This document shows, one piece after another, positions 1 to 7,116 of a DNA stretch of 64,000 nucleotides (the first letter of the stretch is position 1; the number at the start of each line of letters is the position of its first letter). This stretch comes from Tessaracoccus sp. MC1679 (lineage in GTDB: Bacteria > Actinomycetota > Actinomycetes > Propionibacteriales > Propionibacteriaceae), in assembly GCF_014164775.1 (NCBI RefSeq), contig NZ_JACJGB010000003.1:1-64000 (forward strand), given 5' to 3'. Made by a program: the position numbers and the translations under genes. Below the pieces are notes generated by a model. It was not told the DNA's origin and did not search any database. It was given only the letters and a program-made list of their open reading frames with translations.

Positions 1-50
1 TCGCCCAACTCGCGATCGCCTACCCCGACCGGATCAACCCCTACCTCTAA
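1..50 (+). CDS. 3' end of an unidentified gene (partial)
   Basis: The frame starting at base 3 is open from the window edge and ends in TAA at 48-50. It gives a 15-residue tail, AQLAIAYPDRINPYL. This is too short to assign. A transposase tail is possible, because the next 200 bp contain an inverted repeat (108-127 with 224-243) and no gene, but that is inference only. Confidence 0.35.
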   Translation, partial: AQLAIAYPDRINPYL

Positions 51-107
51 CCCACCCGGAGACCGAACTCCTTACACAAACAACTTGACAAGCTCCTAGA
101 GGGTGCC

Positions 108-243
108 ACTACGGGCACGATTCCGCGCCCCCACCTTCCTGAGGTCCGAGGCAGCCGCGAGTTCGCCGAGGAGAGCTGGGGGGCCGTAGCCCTCAGATCC
201 GCTGATGGTGGGGTGCTCCCCTCCGCGGAAACGTGCCCGTAGT
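108..243. repeat. 20-bp inverted repeat with 96-bp spacer
   Basis: Arms at 108-127 (ACTACGGGCACGATTCCGCG) and 224-243 match as reverse complements at 19 of 20 positions. It lies 58 bp after the stop of the partial first gene. It may be a pair of IS ends or a remnant of them. A long-range hairpin is the alternative. Confidence 0.5.
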
Positions 244-394
244 ACCGGTCACCCTGCCCTCGGCTGAGCGTGAAGGGCGGCACTGGCGTCCCGTCTCCGC
301 GGCGGAGCGTCGGTCGAGACACCGGACCGGGCGCCAGGGGCTTCGACGAAGGTGCGGCGCTTCGAACACGGAGGGTCCCGCTCCTGAAAACGAG

Positions 395-702
395 GGTGAG
401 GGACGGCAGGGCGGCACTGCGCAGCGGTGCCCAACCCGAGGATCACCCAACCGGCATCCCGCCCAAGCAGACCCACCCCCGACGCCGCCCTGCCGGCCCG
501 CACCCGAACCAGGCAACGCCACAGGAGGACCGAGTGCGGGGAGACGGGAGACGATGCCCGGGCGGCCTCCACAACCCGACCACCGATCCACCGGCGGCGA
601 TCAGCAAGAGCATGGACAACGGCCGCCCGGACATCGACTCACGGCTCCCCACACCCGACCACAAGAACTGCGTGAAGGTGGTAGTCACGACCCTTCGAGA
701 CA
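395..702 (+). repeat. Copy A of the ~400-bp dispersed non-coding module
   Basis: It is similar over most of its length to the reverse complement of 59690-59990. It holds an 11-bp inverted repeat, GGCAGGGCGGC at 405-415 and its complement at 484-494, spanning 90 nt. The other copy has the same arms with the same 90-nt span. In both copies the module directly abuts a 47-bp tandem array. Frame changes between the copies argue against a protein. It could be a structured RNA or part of a mobile repeat. Confidence 0.6.
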
Positions 703-858
703 GGCCACGCCGCTCCGCGGGCGGCCCTCCTCAGGGAGCGATGGGGACAGGCCCCGCCGCTCCGCGGGCGGCCCTCCTCAGGGAGCTGTAAAGAACGGCC
801 CCGCCGCTTCGCGGGCGGCCCTCCTCAGGGAGCGAAGGAGATAGGCCACGCCGCCGGG
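703..858 (+). repeat. 47-bp tandem repeat array (three units plus a partial)
   Basis: Units begin at 703, 750 and 797, with a partial unit at 844, so the period is exactly 47 bp. Each carries a GC-rich dyad around GCTCCGCGGGC and a CCCTCCTCAGGG hairpin. The same unit occurs inverted at 59591 and 59638 (also 47 bp apart), and degenerate copies lie at 62055-62165. Confidence 0.8.
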
Positions 859-892
859 ACCGGAATCCCTGACGGGGAGCGAAGGTGACCGC

Positions 893-1480
893 CTAGTCCT
901 GGCGCAGCGGGGCCGGGCGCCACATGCCCACGGCGGGCATCTGAGTGCCGGTGAACCGGCACATGTCCACGAAGCCGAGGCGACGGTAGAGGGCTGCGGC
1001 CCGTTCGGTGGCCGCCTCGAGATAGACCGGCTCGGCCACCGTGCCGAGGCGGTACTTGAGGAGCGCCCGGCCAACGCCCCGGCCCTGCGCAGCTGACGAC
1101 ACGCCTACATAGCCCAGGAACCAGTGCGGCACGGGCGGCCGGTGCCGGGTGAGCTCGCGTTCGACCCGCAGCATGGTGACGGCGTGACTCCCGAGGGTGC
1201 TCCAGAGGCCCGCCAGGTGTCTCGCCGCTGCCGCGATTCCGTCGACATGAGAGCCTGGCGGCTGCCAGAGTCCGGCTCCGAGCACGGTGGTGCCGTCGAC
1301 CGCCACATCGACCGTCCACGCGCCATCGAGCTCATGGTCCATGTAGGCCCGCACCCGCCGCGCGCGCTCGCCGGACGGGAGGAAGGCGAAGGTGGGATCG
1401 TCGGTGAACGCATCCGCCAGCGCCTCGGCGGCGCCGGGGAGGTCCGATGGCCGGGCCGGACGGACGAGGGGTGCGGTCAT
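893..1480 (-). CDS. GNAT family N-acetyltransferase
   Basis: A 195-residue protein with a GNAT fold. The N-terminus has the usual 'VRPARPSDLPGAAEALADAF' lead strand and helix. The acetyl-CoA loop is in the second half: VGVSSAAQGRGVGRALL, i.e. the Q/RxxGxG/A motif. It is followed by LEAATERAAALYRRLGF, the typical helix 4/strand 6 signature. The substrate cannot be predicted. The start is taken at the ATG that overlaps the stop of the upstream peroxidase gene as ATGA (1477-1480), which implies translational coupling. An upstream in-frame ATG at 1564 would lie inside that gene. Confidence 0.85.
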   Translation of the reverse strand: MTAPLVRPARPSDLPGAAEALADAFTDDPTFAFLPSGERARRVRAYMDHELDGAWTVDVAVDGTTVLGAGLWQPPGSHVDGIAAAARHLAGLWSTLGSHAVTMLRVERELTRHRPPVPHWFLGYVGVSSAAQGRGVGRALLKYRLGTVAEPVYLEAATERAAALYRRLGFVDMCRFTGTQMPAVGMWRPAPLRQD

Positions 1481-2676
1481 TCGAGGAGTCCTTGCGCGAG
1501 GTAGGAGTCCGGCCCGAAGCCAGGCGGGATCGCGAATACGGCAGATCCGATGGCCGTGGTCCATTCGTTGAGCGCGTCACCGTGGTCCAGCATTCGCTGA
1601 ACCGGGATGTACTGCTCCGCGATGTTGGCCTGGAAGGCGCCGAAGATCAGCCCCGCCGTCGAGACGGGGGCGCCATCGGCCCACTCGTCGTGGGTGTAGT
1701 TGAGCCCGCGGCGCAGCATGGTGCGGCCCGAGTTCTGCGACGGATGGGCGCGGCGGGCGTGGGCGTCCGCCGCGATCACGGGCACCCCGTCGGCCATGGC
1801 CTCGAGGTCCAGGGCGTCGTGCTCGGCCTCTCCGGTGAGTGGCGCCCCCGTGTCGAGGCGCCGGCCCACGGACTGCTCCTGGCGGTCGCGTGTGGCATCG
1901 TCCCACTCGTCCAGGTGCATCTCGATGCGGCGGATCACCAGCTGGGTGCCTCCCGAGAGCCAGCCGTCCTCGGAGAACACGGCGCGGGTGAGGGCGTCGT
2001 CGGTGGGGTTGGCTGTGCCGTCAACCTGACCGAACAGGTTGCGGCCGGTCGCCGGGTTGCCCTCGGCGTCGACAGGGCGCCACGAACCGCCCTGGACCCA
2101 CCGGCTGGTGGCGAAAGGGCCGGCGTCTGCGGTGAGCCGGCGCGCGGCGTGTGCTGTGGTGGTGGCGTCGTCGGCGGAGATCCAGACGAGCAGGTCCCCG
2201 CCGGACCAACGCTGCTGGAGTTGGTCGTGCTCCATCGGGGGGATCTCCTGGAAGCCAGCGGGGCGCTGGGGGTTCAGACCGTCCAGGTCGAAGATGCGCG
2301 GGCCGAGGCCGACCAGGACGCTGAGCGAGGCGCCGGCCTGGGCGAGGTCCGGGGCGGAGTCTCCCGGGGCTGGGCGGCCGGCCATCAGCGCGGCGATGTC
2401 CGCGCTCCACACGCGCATGAGGCGTCCGAGCGCGGAGCGGTCCGTCTGGGGGAGGAGGTCGAAGGCGATGAGGTGGCCGACGGCGGGCTGCGCTGTCAGG
2501 ATGCCGGATTGATGCACGCCGTGGGCCGGGTACGTCTGACCGCCCACTGAGGATGTCGCGGCGTCCTCCGCTGCCCCTCGGGACGCCCGACCGGCGACCA
2601 CACCGGCAGCGCCGCCCAGGGTGGCGGCACCGGCGTAGCCGAAGACCCCACGACGGGTGACGTGCTGCGTGGACAT
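1477..2676 (-). CDS. efeB: Dyp-type peroxidase, Tat-exported (EfeB-like)
   Basis: A 399-residue heme peroxidase of the dye-decolourising family, EfeB/deferrochelatase-like. The N-terminus carries a twin-arginine signal (RRGVFGYAGAATLGG), so the folded, heme-loaded protein should be exported by Tat. The family motif GxxDG is present as NLFGQVDGTANP and a distal heme-pocket region follows. No efeU or efeO lies beside it. Instead it is divergent from a periplasmic-type copper chaperone across 85 bp, which suggests a metal/redox envelope role. The start is the ATG 7 nt after a TAGACT -10 box on the minus strand, so the message is probably leaderless. It is followed by the overlapping GNAT gene. 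Confidence 0.88.
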   Translation of the reverse strand: MSTQHVTRRGVFGYAGAATLGGAAGVVAGRASRGAAEDAATSSVGGQTYPAHGVHQSGILTAQPAVGHLIAFDLLPQTDRSALGRLMRVWSADIAALMAGRPAPGDSAPDLAQAGASLSVLVGLGPRIFDLDGLNPQRPAGFQEIPPMEHDQLQQRWSGGDLLVWISADDATTTAHAARRLTADAGPFATSRWVQGGSWRPVDAEGNPATGRNLFGQVDGTANPTDDALTRAVFSEDGWLSGGTQLVIRRIEMHLDEWDDATRDRQEQSVGRRLDTGAPLTGEAEHDALDLEAMADGVPVIAADAHARRAHPSQNSGRTMLRRGLNYTHDEWADGAPVSTAGLIFGAFQANIAEQYIPVQRMLDHGDALNEWTTAIGSAVFAIPPGFGPDSYLAQGLLE

Positions 2677-2683
2677 GCGGCGC

Positions 2684-2689
2684 AGTCTA
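2684..2689 (-). promoter_or_regulatory. -10 box of the Dyp peroxidase operon (leaderless)
   Basis: Read on the minus strand this is TAGACT, with exactly 7 nt to the ATG at 2676. That places transcription start at or next to the start codon. No ribosome binding site is visible. Confidence 0.55.
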
Positions 2690-2723
2690 CCCGCGGGACC
2701 GATGTCCACAGACCCCGGTGGGG

Positions 2724-2737
2724 TACCCCCGGGGGTA
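2724..2737. promoter_or_regulatory. CsoR-like palindrome TACCCCCGGGGGTA
   Basis: A perfect 14-bp palindrome lies in the divergent region between the Dyp peroxidase and PCu(A)C genes, overlapping where the -35 region of the latter promoter would be. It matches the general form of copper-responsive CsoR operators (TAC-rich, C-tract then G-tract, GTA). Copper control of the adjacent copper chaperone is a natural reading. The regulator gene is not in the window. Confidence 0.6.
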
Positions 2738-2749
2738 TTAAAATTCGGC

Positions 2750-2755
2750 TATGAT
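2750..2755 (+). promoter_or_regulatory. -10 box of the PCu(A)C gene (leaderless)
   Basis: TATGAT lies 6 nt before the GTG at 2762. There is no clear Shine-Dalgarno sequence, which fits a leaderless transcript. Confidence 0.6.
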
Positions 2756-2761
2756 CCCAGG

Positions 2762-3262
2762 GTGAACTGGAAGCTCGCCGTCCCCGTCGTCGCCGCCGTC
2801 GCCCTCGCCGCCTGCTCCCAGGCCGAGAGCGCCACCCCCGGCATCCTCGCCGCGGATCCCTGGGTCCGCGCCACCGTCGGCACCGAGATGCCGGAGATGA
2901 CCGCCCTGTTCGTCAATCTCACCAACCCGTCCGAGGAGGACCGGATGCTGGTCTCCGCGGACTGCGGGGATGTCGCGGCGAAGGTCGAGCTGCACGAGAT
3001 GGTCAAGGTGGACGGCCAGATGGTGATGCAGGAGGCCGAGGGAGGGCTCCCCATTCCCGCGGGGGAGCACCAGCACCTGGCGCCCGGCGGGCCGCATGTG
3101 ATGCTGATGGGCCTGACCGGCGAGCTTGTTGCCGGAGGCGAGGAGATCGAATGTAGGTTGGAGTTCGACGACGGACAGACCATCGACCTCGTCGCCCCGG
3201 TGAAGGAGTTCACCGAGGAGCAGGACACCTACCACACGCACGCACCCACCGAAGACAGCTGA
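2762..3262 (+). CDS. Copper chaperone PCu(A)C lipoprotein
   Basis: A 166-residue envelope protein. The N-terminus is a lipoprotein signal (VNWKLAVPVVAAVALAAC, lipobox LAAC). The PCu(A)C domain follows, with the metal-binding pattern spread over VELHEM, QMVMQEA and PHVMLM: a His/Met pair, downstream Met residues and an HxM. Family members bind Cu(I) outside the cytoplasm and deliver it to cytochrome oxidase or other cuproproteins. A His-rich tail (YHTHAP) may add ligands. The GTG start is chosen because it follows TATGAT by 6 nt. An in-frame start further upstream would lack a signal peptide. A CsoR-like palindrome overlaps its promoter. Confidence 0.88.
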   Translation: MNWKLAVPVVAAVALAACSQAESATPGILAADPWVRATVGTEMPEMTALFVNLTNPSEEDRMLVSADCGDVAAKVELHEMVKVDGQMVMQEAEGGLPIPAGEHQHLAPGGPHVMLMGLTGELVAGGEEIECRLEFDDGQTIDLVAPVKEFTEEQDTYHTHAPTEDS

Positions 3263-3300
3263 GGCGCCGCCGGCGGTCGGCCGCCGAGGAGAGGACGCCC

Positions 3301-5727
3301 ATGTTCGCGATGTCGGACGGCCAGCCGGCCCCAGCCCATCCAGATGCCGTCATTGCCGGGGCCACGTACCGCATCACAGTGCTCACCAGCCGGCTGCTGA
3401 GATTTGAGTGGCACCCGGAGGGACGCTTCGTCGACGAGCGCACCCAGACCGTCGTCAACCGCTCCTTCGAGGTGCCTGAGTTCACCGCCGATGTCGTGGG
3501 CGGGTCCCTCGAGGTGCGCACGGATCACCTGCGCGTGCGCTACGACGGCGGGCCTTTCAGCGGCTCCGGGCTCAGCGTCACCCTGACCCGTGGCGCATCC
3601 GATCCGCACTACTCTACGTGGCGTTTCGGCGAGAGCTACCCGCAGAACCTGCCCGGTCGCGGCAACCTGCTCGGCACGGCCCGCACCCTCGACGAGGTGG
3701 ACGGCGCCTGCCCCCTGGAACCGGGCATCCTCGCCACCTACGGATTCGCCGTGCTTGACGACTCCACCTCGGTGCTGCTCTCCCCGGACGGATGGGTGGC
3801 CGGGCGTGAGGGCAGCGGCCGAGACCTGTACCTCTTCGCCCACGGACGCGACTATCGGGGCGCGCTGTCCGACTACCACCGCCTCACCGGCCCCGTCCCG
3901 CTGGTGCCCCGCTTCGTCCTGGGCAACTGGTGGAGCCGCTACTGGCCCTACCGGGCCGACGAGTATCTGGGCGTGATGGACCGCTTCCGGTCCGAGCGGA
4001 TCCCGCTCTCGGTGGGCGTCATCGACATGGACTGGCACGTCGTCGACGTCGATCCGGAGCTTGGCACCGGCTGGACCGGCTACACGTGGAACCGTGAGCT
4101 GTTCCCGGACCCGCAGGCCTTCCTCGCCGCCCTGCATGAGCGCGGGCTCGCCGTCACCCTCAACCTGCACCCCGCAGACGGAGTCCGTCGGCACGAGGAG
4201 GCCTACCCGGCCGTGGCGGAGGCGGTAGGGATCGACCCGGCAACGGGCGCCGCCGTCGAGTTCGATGTGACGTCCCGAGAGTTCGTCGACGCCTACCTCA
4301 GGCACCTGCACCATCCTCTGGAGGACCAGGGCGTGGATTTCTGGTGGATCGACTGGCAGTCGGGTGGCGCGACTGCGGTGGCCGGGCTGGACCCGTTGTG
4401 GATGCTCAACCACATCCATTACCACGACTCCGGCCGGGGTGGGCGGCGGCGCCTGACGTTCTCGCGCTACTCAGGCCCCGGCAGCCACCGATACCCCGTG
4501 GGCTTCTCGGGCGACACGATCACCACGTGGGACTCGCTGGACTTCCAGCCGTACTTCACCGCCACGGCCGCCAACATCGGATACCCGTGGTGGAGCCACG
4601 ACATCGGCGGGCACATGTTCGGCAGCCGCGACGTCGAGATGGCGGTGCGGTGGTTCCAGCTGGGCGTCTTCTCGCCGATCAACCGGCTGCACTCCTCGTC
4701 GAGCCCCTTCGCGTCGAAGGAGCCGTGGGGCTACGGGCCTGAGGCCGAGCGGATCATGGCCGCGTTCCTCCGGCTCCGTCACCGCCTGGTGCCCTATCTC
4801 TATACGGCGGCCTGGGCAGCGCACGCGGAGCAGGTGGCCCTGGTGCGGCCGATGTATCACGACCACCCGGATGTCGCGGCGGCCTACGAGGTGCCCAACC
4901 AGTCGATGGTGGGAGAGCACCTGCTCGTGGCCCCGCTCACCTCGGCGGAGGACGGCGCCTCGCACCTGGCCTCCACTCGCGCCTGGCTCCCTGAAGGCTC
5001 GTGGATCGACCTGTTCACGGGCCACCGCCACGACGGGGGACGTACGGTGGTCCTGCATCGCGGGCTCGGCGGGTATCCGGTCCTGGCAAGGGCGGGCGCT
5101 GTCATCGCGCTCAGCGCGGACCCGATGGCCGACGTGTCCGAGTCCCCCCGGGCGCTGGACCTGCGCGTGGTGCCCGGCACCGCAGTGTCGCACCTGGTGG
5201 AAGACGACGGGAGCGCGGCACCCGGGCCCGAGGCCCGTCGCCAGGTTCGGATCGAGCAGGTGCTCGACACGCACCCCGACGGCACCGCCACGCTCACCGT
5301 GACCCTGCGGCCCGGCCCCGGCGCGGCGCCGGACCACAGGACGGTCGCCCTCGACGTGGTGGGAGTAGAGTCCGTCGAACAGGTGGAGGTGTGGGTGGGC
5401 GGCATGGTGCAGCACGTCGACCACCCGGTGCGGATCACCGACGAACTTCTCGCGCCCGCGCTCCGGGTGAGGCTGGGGGAGGTGGACCTCGGTTCGGTGG
5501 TCGCTGTGCGCCTGGGTGGGGCGAGGCGGTCGCCTCGCGACGTGGCGGGCGACGCGTTCGCGCTGATCGACGCGGCCGAGATCGAGTTCACGGCCAAGGA
5601 GGCGGCGTGGCGGGCCGTCACGGGACTGAGCGGATGGGCGATGGTGCAGCAACTCGCCACCGTCGACATCCCGTCGTCTCTGAGGGACGCGCTCGTGGAG
5701 GTTGCTGCAGCCGGCGAGGTGTGGTGA
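3301..5727 (+). CDS. Glycoside hydrolase family 31 (alpha-glucosidase/xylosidase type)
   Basis: An 808-residue cytoplasmic protein with no signal peptide. Order: N-terminal beta-sandwich, (beta/alpha)8 barrel from about residue 200, C-terminal beta-sandwich. The catalytic nucleophile is predicted as Asp351 in WWIDWQSG, and the acid/base as Asp405 in GFSGDTITTW. Further barrel motifs are GVIDMDWH and WWSHDIGGHMFG. The family retains configuration on alpha-glucosides or alpha-xylosides, and some members are transglucosidases; the exact substrate is open. The start has a GAGGAGAGG site about 6 nt upstream. It follows the copper chaperone by 38 bp and converges on the glycosyltransferase gene with a 9-bp gap. 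Confidence 0.9.
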   Translation: MFAMSDGQPAPAHPDAVIAGATYRITVLTSRLLRFEWHPEGRFVDERTQTVVNRSFEVPEFTADVVGGSLEVRTDHLRVRYDGGPFSGSGLSVTLTRGASDPHYSTWRFGESYPQNLPGRGNLLGTARTLDEVDGACPLEPGILATYGFAVLDDSTSVLLSPDGWVAGREGSGRDLYLFAHGRDYRGALSDYHRLTGPVPLVPRFVLGNWWSRYWPYRADEYLGVMDRFRSERIPLSVGVIDMDWHVVDVDPELGTGWTGYTWNRELFPDPQAFLAALHERGLAVTLNLHPADGVRRHEEAYPAVAEAVGIDPATGAAVEFDVTSREFVDAYLRHLHHPLEDQGVDFWWIDWQSGGATAVAGLDPLWMLNHIHYHDSGRGGRRRLTFSRYSGPGSHRYPVGFSGDTITTWDSLDFQPYFTATAANIGYPWWSHDIGGHMFGSRDVEMAVRWFQLGVFSPINRLHSSSSPFASKEPWGYGPEAERIMAAFLRLRHRLVPYLYTAAWAAHAEQVALVRPMYHDHPDVAAAYEVPNQSMVGEHLLVAPLTSAEDGASHLASTRAWLPEGSWIDLFTGHRHDGGRTVVLHRGLGGYPVLARAGAVIALSADPMADVSESPRALDLRVVPGTAVSHLVEDDGSAAPGPEARRQVRIEQVLDTHPDGTATLTVTLRPGPGAAPDHRTVALDVVGVESVEQVEVWVGGMVQHVDHPVRITDELLAPALRVRLGEVDLGSVVAVRLGGARRSPRDVAGDAFALIDAAEIEFTAKEAAWRAVTGLSGWAMVQQLATVDIPSSLRDALVEVAAAGEVW

Positions 5728-5736
5728 GCCGGCTGC

Positions 5737-6873
5737 TCAGGCGACGAGCTTGGGGCCCCGCACCGAGAGTCTGACGGCCTTGGCGTAGTGACCCACCAGT
5801 TCGGCGCACACCGTGTCCCAGCTCCGGTCCAGCGTGGAGTGTCGTGCCGCCCGGCCGAAGGCGCCGCGCTTCGCGTCGTCGCCGATCAGGTCCAGCACAT
5901 GGCCGCGCATCGCGCCCAGGTCTCCGGGGCGGTACAGCCAGCCGGTGCGGGACTGGTCCACCAGGTCGATCGGGCCGCCGCGTCGCGGCGCGATGACGGC
6001 GAGGCCGGATGCTTTCGCTTCCTGGATGGACTGGCAGAACGTCTCCAGCTCGCCGGGGTGGACGAAGAGGTCCAGGCTGGCCAGGGCCGTGGGTAGGTCC
6101 TCGCCCGTCAGTTCGCCCAGGAAGGCGGCGCGGGGGAGGGCGGCCTCCAGCTGGGGGCGGAGTGGGCCGTCGCCGATGATGACCAGGCGCGTGCCGGGGA
6201 TGTCCGCGAGCGTGGCCAAGTCTTCGACCCGTTTCTCCGTCGCCAGCCGACCCATGTAGCCGATCAGCCGTTCCCCGTTCGGGGCATGGAGGGCCCGGAA
6301 CTCTGTGCTGCGTTTGGTTGGATCGAACCGGCCCGAGTCCACGCCACGCCCCCACACACCGACGCGAGGCACCCCCTGGTCGATCAGCTGATCGCGGGCG
6401 AACGTCGAGGGCGCGAAGTTGAGTGAGGCGAGGGAGTGGACCTGCCTGACGTGGTGCCAGAGGAGTGGCTCAAGTTGTGGGAAGCCGTACCGGCTCGCGT
6501 ACGTGGGCACCTCGGTCTGATAGATGCCCACCATGGGAATGCCGAGCCTGGCCGTGACAGTGGCCGCCTTGTATCCGACGACGAACGGCGCCGCGAGGTG
6601 GATCACATCGGGGGCGAATCCGGTCAGCAGCCTCGCGATGGAGGAGGACGTGGTGGTGACCACCCTCACCACGTCGTAGCCGGGCAGGCCGACGCTGGTG
6701 ACGGTCTCGACGGGGAAGCCGCAGTACTCGTGCGGAGTGCGGTCACCCGCCTGCGGGGCGATCACCATTGCCTCGTGGCCGGTCGCCCTCAGATGTTCGA
6801 GGACGCGCAGGACGGAGTTGGTGACCCCGTTGACGCTCGGGAGAAACGATTCCGCGACGATGGCAACTCGCAC
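5737..6873 (-). CDS. GT4 glycosyltransferase, likely GDP-mannose-dependent mannosyltransferase
   Basis: A 378-residue GT-B enzyme. The N-terminal Rossmann half begins [28 protein letters not shown]. The C-terminal donor half has [15 protein letters not shown] and the E-x7-E region [25 protein letters not shown]. It closely resembles the actinobacterial alpha-mannosyltransferases of the MgtA/PimB type that build mannosylated glycolipids, so a cell-envelope mannolipid role is likely but inferred. The start codon is GTG, exactly 7 nt after a TAAAAT -10 on the minus strand (6881-6886). It is monocistronic and divergent from the DEAD-box helicase gene. Confidence 0.85.
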   Translation of the reverse strand: MRVAIVAESFLPSVNGVTNSVLRVLEHLRATGHEAMVIAPQAGDRTPHEYCGFPVETVTSVGLPGYDVVRVVTTTSSSIARLLTGFAPDVIHLAAPFVVGYKAATVTARLGIPMVGIYQTEVPTYASRYGFPQLEPLLWHHVRQVHSLASLNFAPSTFARDQLIDQGVPRVGVWGRGVDSGRFDPTKRSTEFRALHAPNGERLIGYMGRLATEKRVEDLATLADIPGTRLVIIGDGPLRPQLEAALPRAAFLGELTGEDLPTALASLDLFVHPGELETFCQSIQEAKASGLAVIAPRRGGPIDLVDQSRTGWLYRPGDLGAMRGHVLDLIGDDAKRGAFGRAARHSTLDRSWDTVCAELVGHYAKAVRLSVRGPKLVA

Positions 6874-6880
6874 AGCCCCA

Positions 6881-6886
6881 ATTTTA
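6881..6886 (-). promoter_or_regulatory. -10 box of the GT4 gene (leaderless)
   Basis: TAAAAT on the minus strand, 7 nt from the GTG start at 6873. This is one of the best examples of the TANNNT-N6/7-start arrangement in this window. Confidence 0.55.
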
Positions 6887-6961
6887 CTGACGGCGGTGTC
6901 CGGGGCACCTCCGTCAGGGAAACGCTCAATGAACGTCTGGTGACGTTCGAAGGACCGTGGA

Positions 6962-6991
6962 TTCGGAGAATCTCGGTCGAGACCGTAGACT
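6962..6991 (+). promoter_or_regulatory. Candidate promoter of the DEAD-box helicase gene
   Basis: TTCGGA at 6962-6967 and TAGACT at 6986-6991 are separated by 18 bp. This would give a leader of about 120 nt, GC-rich and able to fold (GGGGCCCC and GGGCCC segments between 7050 and 7090). A long leader suits post-transcriptional control, as seen for other RNA helicases, but no known element is recognised. Confidence 0.35.
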
Positions 6992-7116
6992 CGACGGGCC
7001 CGGTAAGGCGATTAACGCCAGCGTGTGACAGATGAGCGGGCAAATCGTGGGGCCCCGATGTGGGCCCGAGCGGCCCGAATCCAGGGCCCACTATCCCGCA
7101 GAGGACCTCTTCTATC

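Larger units (their letters stand above)
51..892. other. Non-coding repeat-rich interval
   Basis: No convincing gene lies here. The open frames are Arg/Pro-rich, occur on both strands and lack a ribosome binding site or a recognisable domain. Contents in order are: an inverted repeat (108-127/224-243, 19 of 20 matching); a module at about 395-690 whose inverted copy lies at about 59690-59990; and a 47-bp tandem array at 703-858. The interval separates the partial gene at the window edge from the GNAT/peroxidase operon. Confidence 0.7.

Noticed and set aside
233-844. Long Arg/Pro-rich open frames on both strands at the left edge
   Set aside because: No ribosome binding site, no domain, several frames open at once because of high GC, and the copy at 59.6-60.0 kb shifts frame.
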